The notes below the pieces were generated by a model. That model was not told the DNA's origin and did not search any database. It worked only from the letters and a program-made list of their open reading frames with translations. Source: Geminicoccaceae bacterium (GTDB taxonomy: Bacteria > Pseudomonadota > Alphaproteobacteria > Geminicoccales > Geminicoccaceae). From it: 64,000 nt of DNA. Made by a program: the position numbers and the translations under genes. Every line of letters begins with the position of its first letter. The first letter of the stretch is position 1. The stretch lies in assembly GCA_025062095.1 (NCBI GenBank), contig JANXAZ010000002.1, positions 62,001-126,000 on the forward strand, read 5' to 3'. Positions 1-8,705 of this stretch are shown here, piece after piece.

Positions 1-332
1 ACACCAAGGCCGAATTCATCGAGAAGAACCCGAACACGGTCCAAGCTCTCGTCGAGGCGTTCCTCGCCGCGCTCCGTTGGATCGACAAAGCGACCCCGGA
101 AGAGATCGCCGCGGCCGTGCCCGAAGAATACTATCTCGGCGACAAGCAGCTCTATCTCGCCGCCGTTGCCAAATCCAAACCGATGTATTCGCGCACAGGT
201 ATCGTGCCGCCCGAAGGCATGCGCAACGCCCTCGAGATGCTGTTGCGATTCGACAAAGAGCTCGCCGGTGCCAAGATCGATCTGGCCAAGACCTTCGACG
301 GCCGCTTCGTCGAGCGCGCGGCCAAGGGCTGA
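1..332 (+). CDS. ABC transporter substrate-binding protein, C-terminal part (partial)
   Basis: The reading frame is open from base 3 at the window edge and stops at 332, giving the last ~109 residues of a protein that begins outside the window. The text is typical of the C-terminal helical region of NMT1/SsuA/TauA-type periplasmic binding proteins: a stretch meaning 'residues of the ligand domain then LRWIDKATPEEIAAAVP', followed by the YSRTGIVPPEGMRN segment that precedes the final helix in this family. Such proteins deliver nitrate-, sulfonate-, pyrimidine- or riboflavin-like ligands to an ABC importer; the ligand cannot be told from this fragment. The amidohydrolase that follows after 62 bp on the same strand may act on the imported compound (inference). 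Confidence 0.75.
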   Translation, partial: TKAEFIEKNPNTVQALVEAFLAALRWIDKATPEEIAAAVPEEYYLGDKQLYLAAVAKSKPMYSRTGIVPPEGMRNALEMLLRFDKELAGAKIDLAKTFDGRFVERAAKG

Positions 333-394
333 GCTCGTCAGCGCGGATCGCCGGTTCGCCAGCGCGAAGCGGCGGGAGGAGAAAGGCGCGGAAC

Positions 395-1552
395 ATGCGG
401 CGGTTCGATCTCGTCTTGCGCGGCGGACGCGTGATCGATCCCGGCACCGGCCGAGACGAGATCGCGGATGTCGCCTTCCTCGACGGCAAGGTCGCGGCCG
501 TCGGCGCGGAGGCCGCCGCCGGCTCCGGCGCGGTCGAACGGCGCGTCGACGGGTGTATCGTCACCCCCGGTCTCCTCGACTTCCACGCCCACGTCTATTG
601 GGGCGGCACGTCCTTGGGCGTGGAGGCGGATGCGCTGTCGCGGCGGTCGGGAACGACGACCTGGGTCGACGCCGGCTCCGCCGGTCCCGGGAATTTCGCG
701 GGCTTCCGCAAGCACGTCATCGAGCGATCCGAGACCCGCATCCTCGCTTTTCTCCACGTCTCCTTCGCCGGTATCTTCGCCTTCTCCGAGGACGTCATGG
801 TCGGCGAATCGACCGATCTGCGGCTCCTCGTTCCGGAAGCCTGCGCCCGCGTCGCCCGCGAGCATTCGGACCTCGTCAAGGGCGTGAAGGTGCGGATCGG
901 CGCCATCGCCTCGGGCACCAACGGCCTGGCGCCTCTTCATCTCGCGATCGAGGCGGCCGACCGCGCCGGTCTGCCGGTGATGTGCCACATCGATCGGCCT
1001 CCCCCGCGCTACGTCGAGGTGCTCGAGCTCCTGCGGCCCGGAGACGTGCTCACCCACTGTTTCAAGCCCTTCCCGAACGCACCGTGTTGGGCGGACGGCC
1101 GGGTCCGCGAGGAGGTGTGGAAAGCGCGCGAGAAAGGCGTGCTCTTCGATGTCGCCCACGGCAAAGGCTCGTTCTCCTTCGCCACCGCCCGCGCCATGCT
1201 CGCCGCCGGCTTCTGGCCGGACGTGATCAGTTCGGACGTGCACGCGCTCTGCGTCGACGGCCCGGCCTTCGACAATCTCGAGACGATGTCGAAGTTCTTG
1301 TGCCTGGGGATGCCCCTGACCGAGATCGTCCGTGCCGCCACCGCGACGCCGGCGCGCATCCTGGGTCGTCCCGACCTCGCCGATCTCTCCGTCGGCTCGA
1401 CCGGCGACGCCACCGTGCTGCGCATCGTCGAAGGAGAGCACCTCTTCCGCGACGTGCTCGGCGAGACGATGACCGGCGATCGGCGGTTCGTCCTCGACAG
1501 CGTCGTGCTCGCCGGCCGGCTGTGGCACGTCGCCGAGCCGGCGCGCACGTGA
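395..1552 (+). CDS. Dihydroorotase-like amidohydrolase (EF_0837/AHA family)
   Basis: A 385-aa metal-dependent hydrolase of the amidohydrolase superfamily. The start is ATG 395, with a GGAGGAGA ribosome site just before it; the frame is open further upstream but that part reads as out-of-frame binding-protein sequence. Predicted metal ligands are all visible: HAH at residues 64-66 (DFHAHVYWG), a candidate carboxylated lysine at 165 (GVKVRIG), His198 (MCHIDRPPP), His221 (THCFKPFPN) and Asp281 (SSDVH). Proteins of this family are annotated as dihydroorotases or D-amino-acid/selenocysteine-seryl hydrolases, but the true substrates are mostly unknown. It follows a transporter binding protein and ends 6 bp before the convergent TolC-like gene. 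It is not a canonical pyrC, since it lacks pyrimidine-pathway neighbours. Confidence 0.82.
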   Translation: MRRFDLVLRGGRVIDPGTGRDEIADVAFLDGKVAAVGAEAAAGSGAVERRVDGCIVTPGLLDFHAHVYWGGTSLGVEADALSRRSGTTTWVDAGSAGPGNFAGFRKHVIERSETRILAFLHVSFAGIFAFSEDVMVGESTDLRLLVPEACARVAREHSDLVKGVKVRIGAIASGTNGLAPLHLAIEAADRAGLPVMCHIDRPPPRYVEVLELLRPGDVLTHCFKPFPNAPCWADGRVREEVWKAREKGVLFDVAHGKGSFSFATARAMLAAGFWPDVISSDVHALCVDGPAFDNLETMSKFLCLGMPLTEIVRAATATPARILGRPDLADLSVGSTGDATVLRIVEGEHLFRDVLGETMTGDRRFVLDSVVLAGRLWHVAEPART

Positions 1553-1558
1553 GGGACT

Positions 1559-2959
1559 CTATTTCGCGGCGGGCTTGGGTGCGAGCGCCGGGGGCGGTTC
1601 GATCGAAATGCCGAACAGCCGTTCGCGGGCGATCCTGTAGTTGCGCTCGGGATCGTAGCGTTCGACCCTGAGCCCGAGATCTTCGACCGTGAGCTGGCCG
1701 ATCGCCGCCTTCAATTGATACGCCGCGAGGATCTCGTCGCGCTCGGCGCGCACGAGATTGACGCGCGAGGTGAAGAGCTCCTGTTCGGCGTCGAGAACGT
1801 CGAGGACCGTGCGCGCCCCGACCAGATTCTCTTCCTGCACTCCTTGCAGCGCGATGTCGTTGGCGCGGACCTCGGCGCGGAAGGCCTGGATCGCGGCCGT
1901 GGCGGCGAGCAGCCGATCCCAGCTCGCCGCCACGGTCTGCTGGACGCTGCGGTAGCTGGCCTCGAGATCGTTGCGGCGTTGTTCGACCGTCTGGCGGGCG
2001 GCGCGGACGCGCGCGTGTTCGGCCCCGCCCTGATAAAGCGGTACGGTCACGGTGAGGCCGATCGAAGCCTGACGCGACCAGCTGAGCGTCGCCTGCGGCT
2101 CCCAGGCGCGCTCGGCGCGCAACAACAGATCCACGCTCGGCAAGAGCGCGGCCAAGGACAGGTCGACGTCGTCGCGCGCGGCGGCGAGGGCGAAGGTGGC
2201 GGCGATCACTTGCGGGTTGTTCTCGGCCAGCCGGCGCGCCTCCGCGAGGCTGCGGGGAAGTCCCGCGGGCTTGACGGGTTTGGCGAGGCGGCCCGGTTCG
2301 CGTCCCACGACGCGCTGGTAGAAGGCGACGGAAGCGGCGAGATTGGCCTTGGCCGCTTCGACGTCCGCGCGCGCCCGCGACAGGCGCGCCTCGGCTTGCG
2401 CGACGTCCGTGCGCGCCACTTCCCCGACCTGGAAACGGTCGCGCGTCGCCTGCAGCTGCCGACGCAGGCGCTGCTCGTTGTTGAGCGCGAGGTCGAGAAC
2501 CGCGCGGTCGCGCCAGACCGCGGTATACGCGTCGACCCCGTCGAGGAAGAGCCGCTGCTCGAGAGCCAAGAGATTGGCGCGTTCCGCGCGCACGAGATTT
2601 TCCGCCCGGCTCGTCGCCGCCGTGGTCGCGCCCCCGGCGTAGAGGTTCTGGCGCAAGGTGGCGGCGATCGATCGGCTCCAGCGATCGGTGTCCTGGTCGA
2701 TCCCGGTCCCCGCGAACCGGCTCTGGCCCGTCACGCCCTGGACGCCGGCATCGAGGGTGATCGTCGGCCGCCAGCCGCCGAGCGCTTGCGGCACGAGCTC
2801 GTCGGTGGCGCGCAGGCGTGCGCGCGCGGCCGCGAGTTCCGGGTTCCCGATGTAGATCTCGACGAGCGCCTCCTCGAGCGTCTCGCCCGCGACCGGTGTC
2901 GTTCCCAGGAGCAGGGCCGCAGCGATTGCCCCGGCCAGGCTCGTGCGCATGCTCTGCAA
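1559..2959 (-). CDS. TolC family outer membrane efflux/secretion protein
   Basis: A 466-aa outer-membrane channel of the TolC/OEP type. Residues 1-25 form a signal peptide (hydrophobic run AGAIAAALLLGTTPVAGE). Two OEP repeats follow, each with long heptad-like helices rich in Ala, Arg and Glu (ELAAARARLRATDELVP early, ARVRAARQTVEQRR in the second half), and the typical 'PLYQGGAEHARVRAARQ' hairpin sequence. The annotated TTG at 2959 has a GGGAGAGGG site 5 nt before it; an ATG three codons later (2950) is the alternative. Channels like this serve type I secretion or RND pumps. An RND adaptor and pump lie about 6 kb away on the opposite strand and could be partners, but no partner is adjacent. 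Confidence 0.9.
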   Translation of the reverse strand: MQSMRTSLAGAIAAALLLGTTPVAGETLEEALVEIYIGNPELAAARARLRATDELVPQALGGWRPTITLDAGVQGVTGQSRFAGTGIDQDTDRWSRSIAATLRQNLYAGGATTAATSRAENLVRAERANLLALEQRLFLDGVDAYTAVWRDRAVLDLALNNEQRLRRQLQATRDRFQVGEVARTDVAQAEARLSRARADVEAAKANLAASVAFYQRVVGREPGRLAKPVKPAGLPRSLAEARRLAENNPQVIAATFALAAARDDVDLSLAALLPSVDLLLRAERAWEPQATLSWSRQASIGLTVTVPLYQGGAEHARVRAARQTVEQRRNDLEASYRSVQQTVAASWDRLLAATAAIQAFRAEVRANDIALQGVQEENLVGARTVLDVLDAEQELFTSRVNLVRAERDEILAAYQLKAAIGQLTVEDLGLRVERYDPERNYRIARERLFGISIEPPPALAPKPAAK

Positions 2960-3155
2960 TCACCCTCTCCCGGTCGCGCGACCGCGGATCGCGCTTTCCC
3001 CCGGCGCGCGAGCACCCCGCTTCGACAGCCGTGTGCAGCCTAATGTCGGCGCACGCGCTCGGGCAAGCCGAGCGGTCGACCGGCCGCGCGCCGTACGCTT
3101 TCCGGTAGCGCGGTCGTGGAAGGATCGACACAGGACCCGGAGGTCCCTGCCGCGA

Positions 3156-3890
3156 TCAGGGATAATCGCAGATCTCGAGCCGCACCTCGAGCACCCCGCG
3201 GCGGTCGCCGGCCCGCGCCGAGAAGCGGTATTCGCGCCGTTCCAACACGAAGGCCTGCTGCAACGGCAACGGCCCCGCGGCGATCTGCGGGTCCTTGCCG
3301 GCTTCGCGGATCGTGAGCTCGACCGGCTGGGCGGGATCGAACCAGGCCTCCGCCCGTCCGGTCGGGCTCTTCGCCGGTACCCCGCGCGCGCTCACCGCGA
3401 ACCGGTTCCCGGCGAAGCTCCGCGTGCCGGCGTCGCGGTTGGGGGTGATCGCGACCGGCACCGTCTTGGCCTCGATCGTCGCATCGCAGACCGGCGCCCG
3501 CGGCAGAGCCCGGATCGCGCGCGCGAGGCGATCGGCCGCCACCCCTTCCGCCAGGCGCTGCTCGAGCAGCTGCACCAGGGGCTCGAGTTCCGGCCGCGCC
3601 GGCGCCCGCGCGGGAGCGGGACCGCCGGCCCGCATCGCCCGCACGAGCCGTTCCTCGAGCGCCGCCGCGCGCGCCACCGCGGCCCGCATGTCCTCGCGCG
3701 CCGCCTCCAGCTCGGTCGACAGGCGCGCCCGCTCCCGCTCGCCCTGCGCGAGCCCGACGAGATAGGCCGTTCCCAGGGCGAGAAAGCCCGCGCCGAGCCC
3801 GGCGGCGAGGACGAGGAGGAAGAGCCACGGCCGCTGCTGGCGGCGTCGCGTCCCGAGGCCGAAAGTTCCGACGGTGTTCGCGCGCCACAC
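3156..3890 (-). CDS. Membrane-anchored coiled-coil protein of unknown function
   Basis: A 244-aa protein that I do not recognise. A basic N-terminus (RRRQQRP) precedes one transmembrane helix at about residues 22-45 (FLLVLAAGLGAGFLALGTAYLVG). A heptad-rich coiled coil follows at about 50-90 (ARLSTELEAAREDMRAAVAR), then a Pro/Ala linker and a C-terminal domain of about 120 residues that contains the only two cysteines (CDATIEAK and the near-terminal EICDYP). This suggests one inner-membrane anchor with an extracytoplasmic domain closed by a disulfide. The GTG start at 3890 lies 10 bp after the ppsR stop, so it is probably cotranscribed with ppsR. In many relatives the ppsR neighbours are maf and aroE; these are absent here. 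Confidence 0.7.
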   Translation of the reverse strand: MWRANTVGTFGLGTRRRQQRPWLFLLVLAAGLGAGFLALGTAYLVGLAQGERERARLSTELEAAREDMRAAVARAAALEERLVRAMRAGGPAPARAPARPELEPLVQLLEQRLAEGVAADRLARAIRALPRAPVCDATIEAKTVPVAITPNRDAGTRSFAGNRFAVSARGVPAKSPTGRAEAWFDPAQPVELTIREAGKDPQIAAGPLPLQQAFVLERREYRFSARAGDRRGVLEVRLEICDYP

Positions 3891-3900
3891 CGCTTCGGGC

Positions 3901-4776
3901 TCAGCGTTCGGCGAGAAGAGCGTTGGCCTCGCCCACGAGCGCGCCGATCTCCGGCCGTTCGCGCGCTTGGAGGAGCTGGTACAGGGTCGCCGCCGTCTCT
4001 TCCACCGAGCGTCGCGTGACGTCGATCTCGGGCCAGCCCATGCGCGCGTAAAGGCGACGCGCCGCGACGATCTCGGCCTTCACCCGCTCGAGGTCGGCGT
4101 AATCGCCGCCGAAGCGGCCGCGGTCGCCCGCCCGCACGCCGAGCATGCGTTGCCGATTGGCCCGGATCTCGGCCAGTACCTCGGGGCTCACCCACAGCCC
4201 GACCACGAGCGGACGACGCAGCCGCTCGAGCACCGGATGCGGGGGCGCATCGGGCAGCAAAGGCACGTTGCCGGCCTTGATCCCGCGATGGGCGAGATAC
4301 ACGCAGGTCGGCGTCTTGGAGGTCCGCGAGGGTCCGACCAGGACCACGTCGGCCTCCTCGAGTTCCTCGGCGAACTGGCCGTCGTCGTGGCGCATGGCGA
4401 AGTTCATGGCCTCGATGCGGCTGAAATAGCCTTCGTCCATCGCGTGCTGACGGCCGATCTGGGGTCGTCCGGCCGAACCCACGAGCCGCGTGAGCGCCTC
4501 CATCACCGGATCGAGAACCGCCACGCAGGGGATCCCCAGACGCCGGCAGTGTTCCTGGAGAAGATGGCGCAGCTCGGGCGAGACCAGGGTGTAGAGCACG
4601 AGGCCCGGTAGGGTCTCGATGATCGGGAGCACCTTCTCGAGTTGATTGCGGGTGCGCACGAAGAACCAGACGTGCTCGACCGGGGTCACGTCTTCGAACT
4701 GGGACACGGCGGCGCGGGCGACCGTGGTCACGGTCTCGCCGGTCGAATCGGAGATGAGATGGAGGTGCAGCCGCAA
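3901..4776 (-). CDS. ppsR: PEP synthase / pyruvate-phosphate dikinase regulatory protein (DUF299)
   Basis: A bifunctional kinase/pyrophosphorylase that switches phosphoenolpyruvate synthase or pyruvate-phosphate dikinase off by ADP-dependent phosphorylation and on by phosphate-dependent phosphorolysis. The 291-aa product has the family N-terminus (HLISDSTGETV, residues 6-16) and the nucleotide-binding loop GPSRTSKTP at 148-156. The frame is open far upstream, but homology begins at the TTG at 4776, which has GGAGG 6 nt before it (GGAGGGTTTCGTTG). A plausible promoter lies at 4946-4974. Divergence from hemE is a common alphaproteobacterial arrangement. The target dikinase is not in this window. 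Confidence 0.92.
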   Translation of the reverse strand: MRLHLHLISDSTGETVTTVARAAVSQFEDVTPVEHVWFFVRTRNQLEKVLPIIETLPGLVLYTLVSPELRHLLQEHCRRLGIPCVAVLDPVMEALTRLVGSAGRPQIGRQHAMDEGYFSRIEAMNFAMRHDDGQFAEELEEADVVLVGPSRTSKTPTCVYLAHRGIKAGNVPLLPDAPPHPVLERLRRPLVVGLWVSPEVLAEIRANRQRMLGVRAGDRGRFGGDYADLERVKAEIVAARRLYARMGWPEIDVTRRSVEETAATLYQLLQARERPEIGALVGEANALLAER

Positions 4777-4945
4777 CGAAACCCTCCGGAAAAGACCGGG
4801 GACGAACGGGGGAGCGGCCTCCGCGCGGATCCCGGAGAACGAAACCCGGCGGGGCGCCCGCGGCCCGTTCCCCGGTTCTCTCCACTCCTTCGTGCCGCGC
4901 GGCCCTCGCCGTCGAGCCGTCCCGGGAACAGCCGATCGTCCGAGA

Positions 4946-4974
4946 ATTATCCCCGTGATCCACCGCCGCGGCAA
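4946..4974 (-). promoter_or_regulatory. Probable sigma-70 promoter of ppsR
   Basis: On the minus strand, TTGCCG (4974-4969) is followed after exactly 17 bp by GATAAT (4951-4946). These match the housekeeping -35 and -10 consensus at 4/6 and 5/6 positions. The leader to the TTG start at 4776 would be about 160 nt. In such GC-rich DNA an AT-rich GATAAT in a gap is notable, but no start site has been mapped. Confidence 0.45.
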
Positions 4975-5000
4975 GTCCGCTTCCCCCGGGCTCTTCTTCG

Positions 5001-5037
5001 GCGCGCGGGGGCTTCGTCCCCCTACTTGTCCGCGCGC
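5001..5037. repeat. Perfect 8-bp inverted repeat with nested hairpin
   Basis: GCGCGCGG (5001-5008) pairs perfectly with CCGCGCGC (5030-5037). Overlapping the inside is a second possible hairpin, GGGGG-CTTCGT-CCCCC (5007-5022), so two alternative folds compete. It has no T tract, so it is not a standard terminator. It lies midway between the ppsR promoter and hemE. Confidence 0.55.
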
Positions 5038-5076
5038 GGCCGACGTGCGAACGGATCGCGGGACGGAGCCGGGAGA

Positions 5077-5092
5077 AACGGTGGGAACCGTT
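5077..5092. repeat. Inverted repeat AACGGT-N4-ACCGTT upstream of hemE
   Basis: AACGGT (5077-5082) and ACCGTT (5087-5092) form a perfect 6-bp dyad with a 4-bp centre. Its size and position 65-80 bp before hemE would suit a regulator site, but no regulator is known from the window. Confidence 0.4.
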
Positions 5093-5130
5093 GCGTCCCC
5101 GGTTTTCGCGCCTTCGCTCCTACAGCCTCC

Positions 5131-5142
5131 TTCTTCGAAGAA
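5131..5142. repeat. 12-bp palindrome at the hemE ribosome-binding region
   Basis: TTCTTCGAAGAA is a perfect palindrome ending 13 nt before the hemE ATG. Together with the AAAGAAGA that follows, it occupies the place where the ribosome site should be; no GGAGG is present. It might be a DNA operator or a weak RNA hairpin affecting initiation. Confidence 0.4.
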
Positions 5143-5155
5143 AGAAGACTCTTCG

Positions 5156-6235
5156 ATGGCCGATGCGCCGGGGATCGACCAGCCGGAAAGGGCGGAAAAG
5201 CCCCTCCTCGCCGTCTTGCGCGGCCGGCGCCTCGATCCGCCGCCGGTCTGGTTCATGCGCCAGGCCGGACGCTACCTTCCCGAGTATCGCGCGATCCGGG
5301 CGCGGGCACGCGGCTTTCTCGACCTCTGCTACGATCCCGAGCTCGCGGTCGAAGTCACGCTCCAGCCCCTGCGCCGCTTCGCGCTGGACGGGGCGATCCT
5401 GTTCTCGGACATCCTCGTCGTTCCCCACGCCTTGGGGGTCGAGGTCGTCTTCGTGGAAGGCGAAGGACCTCGGCTGGCCCCGATCGAGGGTCCGCGCGAG
5501 CTCGCGCGGCTCGATCCGACCCGCCTGCACGAACGCCTCGAGCCGGTGTACGAGACGCTGCGCCGGCTGCGCCGCGCCCTGCCCCCGCTCGTGACGCTGA
5601 TCGGCTTCGCGGGCATGCCCTGGACCCTCGCCGCCTACGTCGTCGAAGGCCGCGGCGCGAAAGACTTCGTGCGGGCGCGCGCGCTCGCGCGGCGCGAGCC
5701 GGCGTTCTTCGCCGCCCTCGTGGAGGTCCTGGAAAACGCCGTGCTCGCCTTCCTGGACCGGCAGATCGCGGCCGGGGCGGAGGCGGTGCAGCTCTTCGAC
5801 AGCTGGGCCGGGGTCCTGCCCGAAAGCGAGTTGCGGCGCTGGTGCATCGAGCCGGCCCGACGGATCGTCGCCGCCTTGCGCAGCCGCCATCCGGAGGTGC
5901 CGATCGTTCTCTTCCCGCGCGGGGTGGGAGCGAACCTTCTGCACTATCGCGAGCTCGGCGCGAACGCTCTGGCCCTCGACACGAGCGTGCCGATGGCCTG
6001 GGCGGCACGAGCGCTGGAGGGCTCCGAGCCGCTCGCGCTTCAGGGCAATCTCGATCCGGTGGCGCTGCTCGGCCCGGAAGAGGCGCTTGTGGAGGAGGCG
6101 CGGGCGATCGTCGCGGCCGCCGCGGCGCGGCCGCACGTGTTCAACCTCGGCCACGGAGTACTGCCCGAAACGCCGCCCGAACGCCTGGCGCGGCTCGTCG
6201 AGTCCTTGAAATCCGGGTGCGGACGGGCGATGTGA
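5156..6235 (+). CDS. hemE: Uroporphyrinogen III decarboxylase
   Basis: HemE removes the four acetate carboxyl groups of uroporphyrinogen III to give coproporphyrinogen III in the cytoplasmic heme pathway. The 359-aa product contains the first family signature around residues 31-45 (PVWFMRQAGRYLPEY, with the substrate-binding Arg35 and Arg39), the catalytic-Asp segment ILFSDILVVPH, and the second signature GFAGMPWTLAAYVVEG. Length fits the family (about 340-360 aa). The start is taken as ATG 5156 because the in-frame sequence upstream is not HemE-like; the ribosome site is weak and purine-rich. It is followed by hemJ and rho, an alphaproteobacterial order. Confidence 0.96.
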   Translation: MADAPGIDQPERAEKPLLAVLRGRRLDPPPVWFMRQAGRYLPEYRAIRARARGFLDLCYDPELAVEVTLQPLRRFALDGAILFSDILVVPHALGVEVVFVEGEGPRLAPIEGPRELARLDPTRLHERLEPVYETLRRLRRALPPLVTLIGFAGMPWTLAAYVVEGRGAKDFVRARALARREPAFFAALVEVLENAVLAFLDRQIAAGAEAVQLFDSWAGVLPESELRRWCIEPARRIVAALRSRHPEVPIVLFPRGVGANLLHYRELGANALALDTSVPMAWAARALEGSEPLALQGNLDPVALLGPEEALVEEARAIVAAAAARPHVFNLGHGVLPETPPERLARLVESLKSGCGRAM

Positions 6236-6358
6236 AGAGCGTCGTGGTTACGGCCGATCGGACGGGTTCCGAGCGCGCGTCGGCGATCCCGAGACCACGA
6301 GCCGCCCGTTCGTCGATCGGGCGAGCGGGGCATCGGCGGCCTCCGTGACAACGAGACG

Positions 6359-6790
6359 ATGACGAGCGGCCTGCTCTGGCTCAAGGCGCTGCACATCGTG
6401 GCCTTCGCCGCCTGGATGGCGGGGATGTGGTATCTGCCGCGCCTGATGGTCTATCACGCCGACACCTCGACCGGCTCGCCCGTCTCCGAGACCTTCAAGG
6501 TCATGGAGCGACGCCTCTTGAAGGCGATCACCACGCCGGCCATGCTCGTGACCGTCGCGGCGGGAGCGTGGCTCGCCACCGCCCAGGCGCAATGGCGCGA
6601 CGGTTGGCTGCACGCCAAGCTCGCGCTCGTGCTCGCGATGCTCGCGACCCACGGTCTTCTGGCCCGCCACGTCCGGGAGTTCGCCGCCGATCGGCGCGAT
6701 CGTTCGGCGCGCTACTTCCGGATCCTCAACGAGGTGCCGACGGTGTTGTTCATCGGCATCGTGGTCCTCGCCGTCTTGAAGCCGTTTTGA
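6359..6790 (+). CDS. hemJ: Protoporphyrinogen IX oxidase HemJ (UPF0093)
   Basis: HemJ is the membrane protoporphyrinogen oxidase used by many proteobacteria in place of HemG or HemY, and carries out the penultimate step of heme synthesis. The 143-aa protein has four predicted transmembrane helices, the conserved N-terminal histidine (His12 in [11 protein letters not shown]), the [14 protein letters not shown] signature, the MERRLLKAI segment with its conserved Arg/Lys, and the C-terminal [11 protein letters not shown]. It lies 123 bp after hemE and 41 bp before rho, so one heme-rho transcription unit is likely. No other oxidase is present in the window. Confidence 0.92.
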   Translation: MTSGLLWLKALHIVAFAAWMAGMWYLPRLMVYHADTSTGSPVSETFKVMERRLLKAITTPAMLVTVAAGAWLATAQAQWRDGWLHAKLALVLAMLATHGLLARHVREFAADRRDRSARYFRILNEVPTVLFIGIVVLAVLKPF

Positions 6791-6831
6791 GGCCGGCTCG
6801 ATGGGCGTGCCGGCAATCTGGGACGACGACG

Positions 6832-8598
6832 TTGGCCGAGAGCGATTTGACCGAGGGTAAGTTGCCCTTCGCCGAGGACGCCGGCCCCGCGAGCGAGGCG
6901 GCGGCGCCGCGCCGGCGCCGCGCCCGGGCGCGGGCGGAGCGGCCGGCCGAGGCGCAGCCCGCGGCGAGCGCGGAGATGGGACACATCCCGGCGTTCCTGC
7001 AGCCGCCGGCGGAGCGCCGGCCGGAACCCTCGAGCCCCGCCGAAGCGAGCGGCGAAGCGCCGAAGGCCACGGTCGCGGAAGGCGGCGCGCCGGCCGAGAG
7101 CGCGCCCGCCGCCTCCGAGCCCGGGCTTCGCGGCGCGAGCGAAGCGACGAGCGAGACGCCGGCGCAAAGCGACGCCGAAGCGCGGCTGCGCGATCGGCGC
7201 GAGCCGCGCTTCCCGCCGCGGCCGCCGCTCAAGCTCGAGCCGCGCGGGCGCGAGACGCGGCCCGAGGCGCGGCCCGCGGAGCGGATCGAGGTGCGCCCGG
7301 TGGAAGAGACGGCCGAAGGTCCGGCGATCCCTCCCGAGACCCCGGCGATCAACCTCACCGAGCTCAAGAGGAAATCGGCGACCGAACTCCTCAAGTACGC
7401 CGAGGAGCTCGGGATCGAGGGAGCCAGCACGCTCAAGAAAGGCGATCTGGTCTTCGCCATTCTCAAGCAGCTCGCGGCTTCCGACATCCCGATCCGCGGC
7501 GAAGGGGTCCTCGAGATCCTGCAGGACGGCTTCGGCTTCCTGCGCTCTCCCGATGCGAATTACGTCGCCGGTCCGGACGACGTGTACGTTTCCCCCTCGC
7601 AGATCCGCCGCTTCGGCCTGCGCACCGGCGACACGGTCCAGGGTCTCGTGCGGGCGCCCAAGGAGGGCGAGCGCTATTTCGCCCTGGTGCGCGCGGATTC
7701 GATCAACTTCGATCCGCCCGAGGTCGCGCGGCACCGGGTGCATTTCGACAATCTCACGCCGTATTACCCGACCGAGAAGCTCAATCTCGAGATCCCGGGC
7801 CAAAAAGACCTCTCCACCCGCGTGATCGAGATCGTCGCCCCCCTGGGCAAAGGTCAGCGTGCGCTCATCGTCGCCCAGCCGCGGACCGGCAAGACGATGC
7901 TCATGCAGAACATCGCGCACGCGATCATGCACAATCACAAGGAGGTGTTCCTCATCGTGCTGCTCATCGACGAGCGGCCGGAAGAGGTCACCGACATGCA
8001 GCGCACCGTGCGCGGCGAGGTCGTCTCCTCGACCTTCGACGAGCCGGCCACGCGCCACGTCCAGGTCGCCGAGATGGTGATCGAGAAAGCCAAGCGCCTG
8101 GTCGAGCACGGACGCGACGTGGTGATCCTGTTGGATTCGATCACCCGGCTCGCGCGCGCCTACAACACCGTGGTCCCCTCTTCGGGCAAGGTCCTCACGG
8201 GTGGCGTCGACGCCAACGCTCTGCAGCGTCCCAAGCGCTTCTTCGGCGCCGCGCGCAACATCGAGGGCGGCGGCTCCTTGACGATCATCGCCACCGCGCT
8301 CATCGACACCGGCTCGCGCATGGACGAGGTGATCTTCGAGGAGTTCAAGGGCACCGGCAACGCCGAGATCGTGCTCGATCGGCGGGTGGCGGACAAGCGC
8401 GTCTTCCCCGCGATCGACATTCAGAAGTCGGGCACGCGCAAAGAAGAGCTCCTCGTCGATCGCGCCACGCTCGCCCGCATGTGGGTGCTGCGGCGCATTC
8501 TCAACCCCATGGGCACGGTCGACGCGATCGAGTTCCTCCTCGACAAGATGAAGTTCACGAAGACGAACGAGGAGTTCTGGGCCTCCATGAACCAGTGA
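6832..8598 (+). CDS. rho: Transcription termination factor Rho with extended disordered N-terminus
   Basis: Rho is the hexameric RNA helicase that ends transcription. From about residue 172 the protein is canonical: the Rho N domain ([20 protein letters not shown]), the cold-shock-like RNA-binding fold ([12 protein letters not shown]), Walker A at about 350 ([10 protein letters not shown]), Walker B ([16 protein letters not shown]) and the R-loop region. Before it lies an unusual 170-residue Ala/Pro/Arg/Glu-rich low-complexity stretch. The frame has no ATG at the right place; TTG 6832 is the best start but its ribosome site is weak, so the exact N-terminus is uncertain. The product would be about 588 aa, compared with about 420 in most relatives. 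Confidence 0.93.
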   Translation: MAESDLTEGKLPFAEDAGPASEAAAPRRRRARARAERPAEAQPAASAEMGHIPAFLQPPAERRPEPSSPAEASGEAPKATVAEGGAPAESAPAASEPGLRGASEATSETPAQSDAEARLRDRREPRFPPRPPLKLEPRGRETRPEARPAERIEVRPVEETAEGPAIPPETPAINLTELKRKSATELLKYAEELGIEGASTLKKGDLVFAILKQLAASDIPIRGEGVLEILQDGFGFLRSPDANYVAGPDDVYVSPSQIRRFGLRTGDTVQGLVRAPKEGERYFALVRADSINFDPPEVARHRVHFDNLTPYYPTEKLNLEIPGQKDLSTRVIEIVAPLGKGQRALIVAQPRTGKTMLMQNIAHAIMHNHKEVFLIVLLIDERPEEVTDMQRTVRGEVVSSTFDEPATRHVQVAEMVIEKAKRLVEHGRDVVILLDSITRLARAYNTVVPSSGKVLTGGVDANALQRPKRFFGAARNIEGGGSLTIIATALIDTGSRMDEVIFEEFKGTGNAEIVLDRRVADKRVFPAIDIQKSGTRKEELLVDRATLARMWVLRRILNPMGTVDAIEFLLDKMKFTKTNEEFWASMNQ

Positions 8599-8705
8599 GG
8601 TCGCGTCCCGATCGCGGCGCGACGGACTGTTACGAAACGGGGGCTGTCCCGGGAGCGCGCGCCCGCCTAGATTGAGGCGGTGGTCTCCAGCCCCGGGGTC
8701 GCGGC

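Larger units (their letters stand above)
4777..5155. other. ppsR-hemE divergent intergenic region
   Basis: This is the longest gene-free stretch in the window (379 bp). It holds a probable ppsR promoter on the minus strand, a perfect 8-bp GC inverted repeat enclosing a second small hairpin (5001-5037), a 6-bp inverted repeat (5077-5092), and a 12-bp palindrome 13 nt before hemE (5131-5142). I find no convincing -35/-10 pair for hemE on the plus strand and no small gene with a good ribosome site. Confidence 0.7.

Noticed and set aside
8600-8623. Possible terminator after rho (GTCGCG ... CGCGAC)
   Set aside because: The stem is only 6 bp with a 12-nt loop and no T tract follows; it is common by chance in this DNA.
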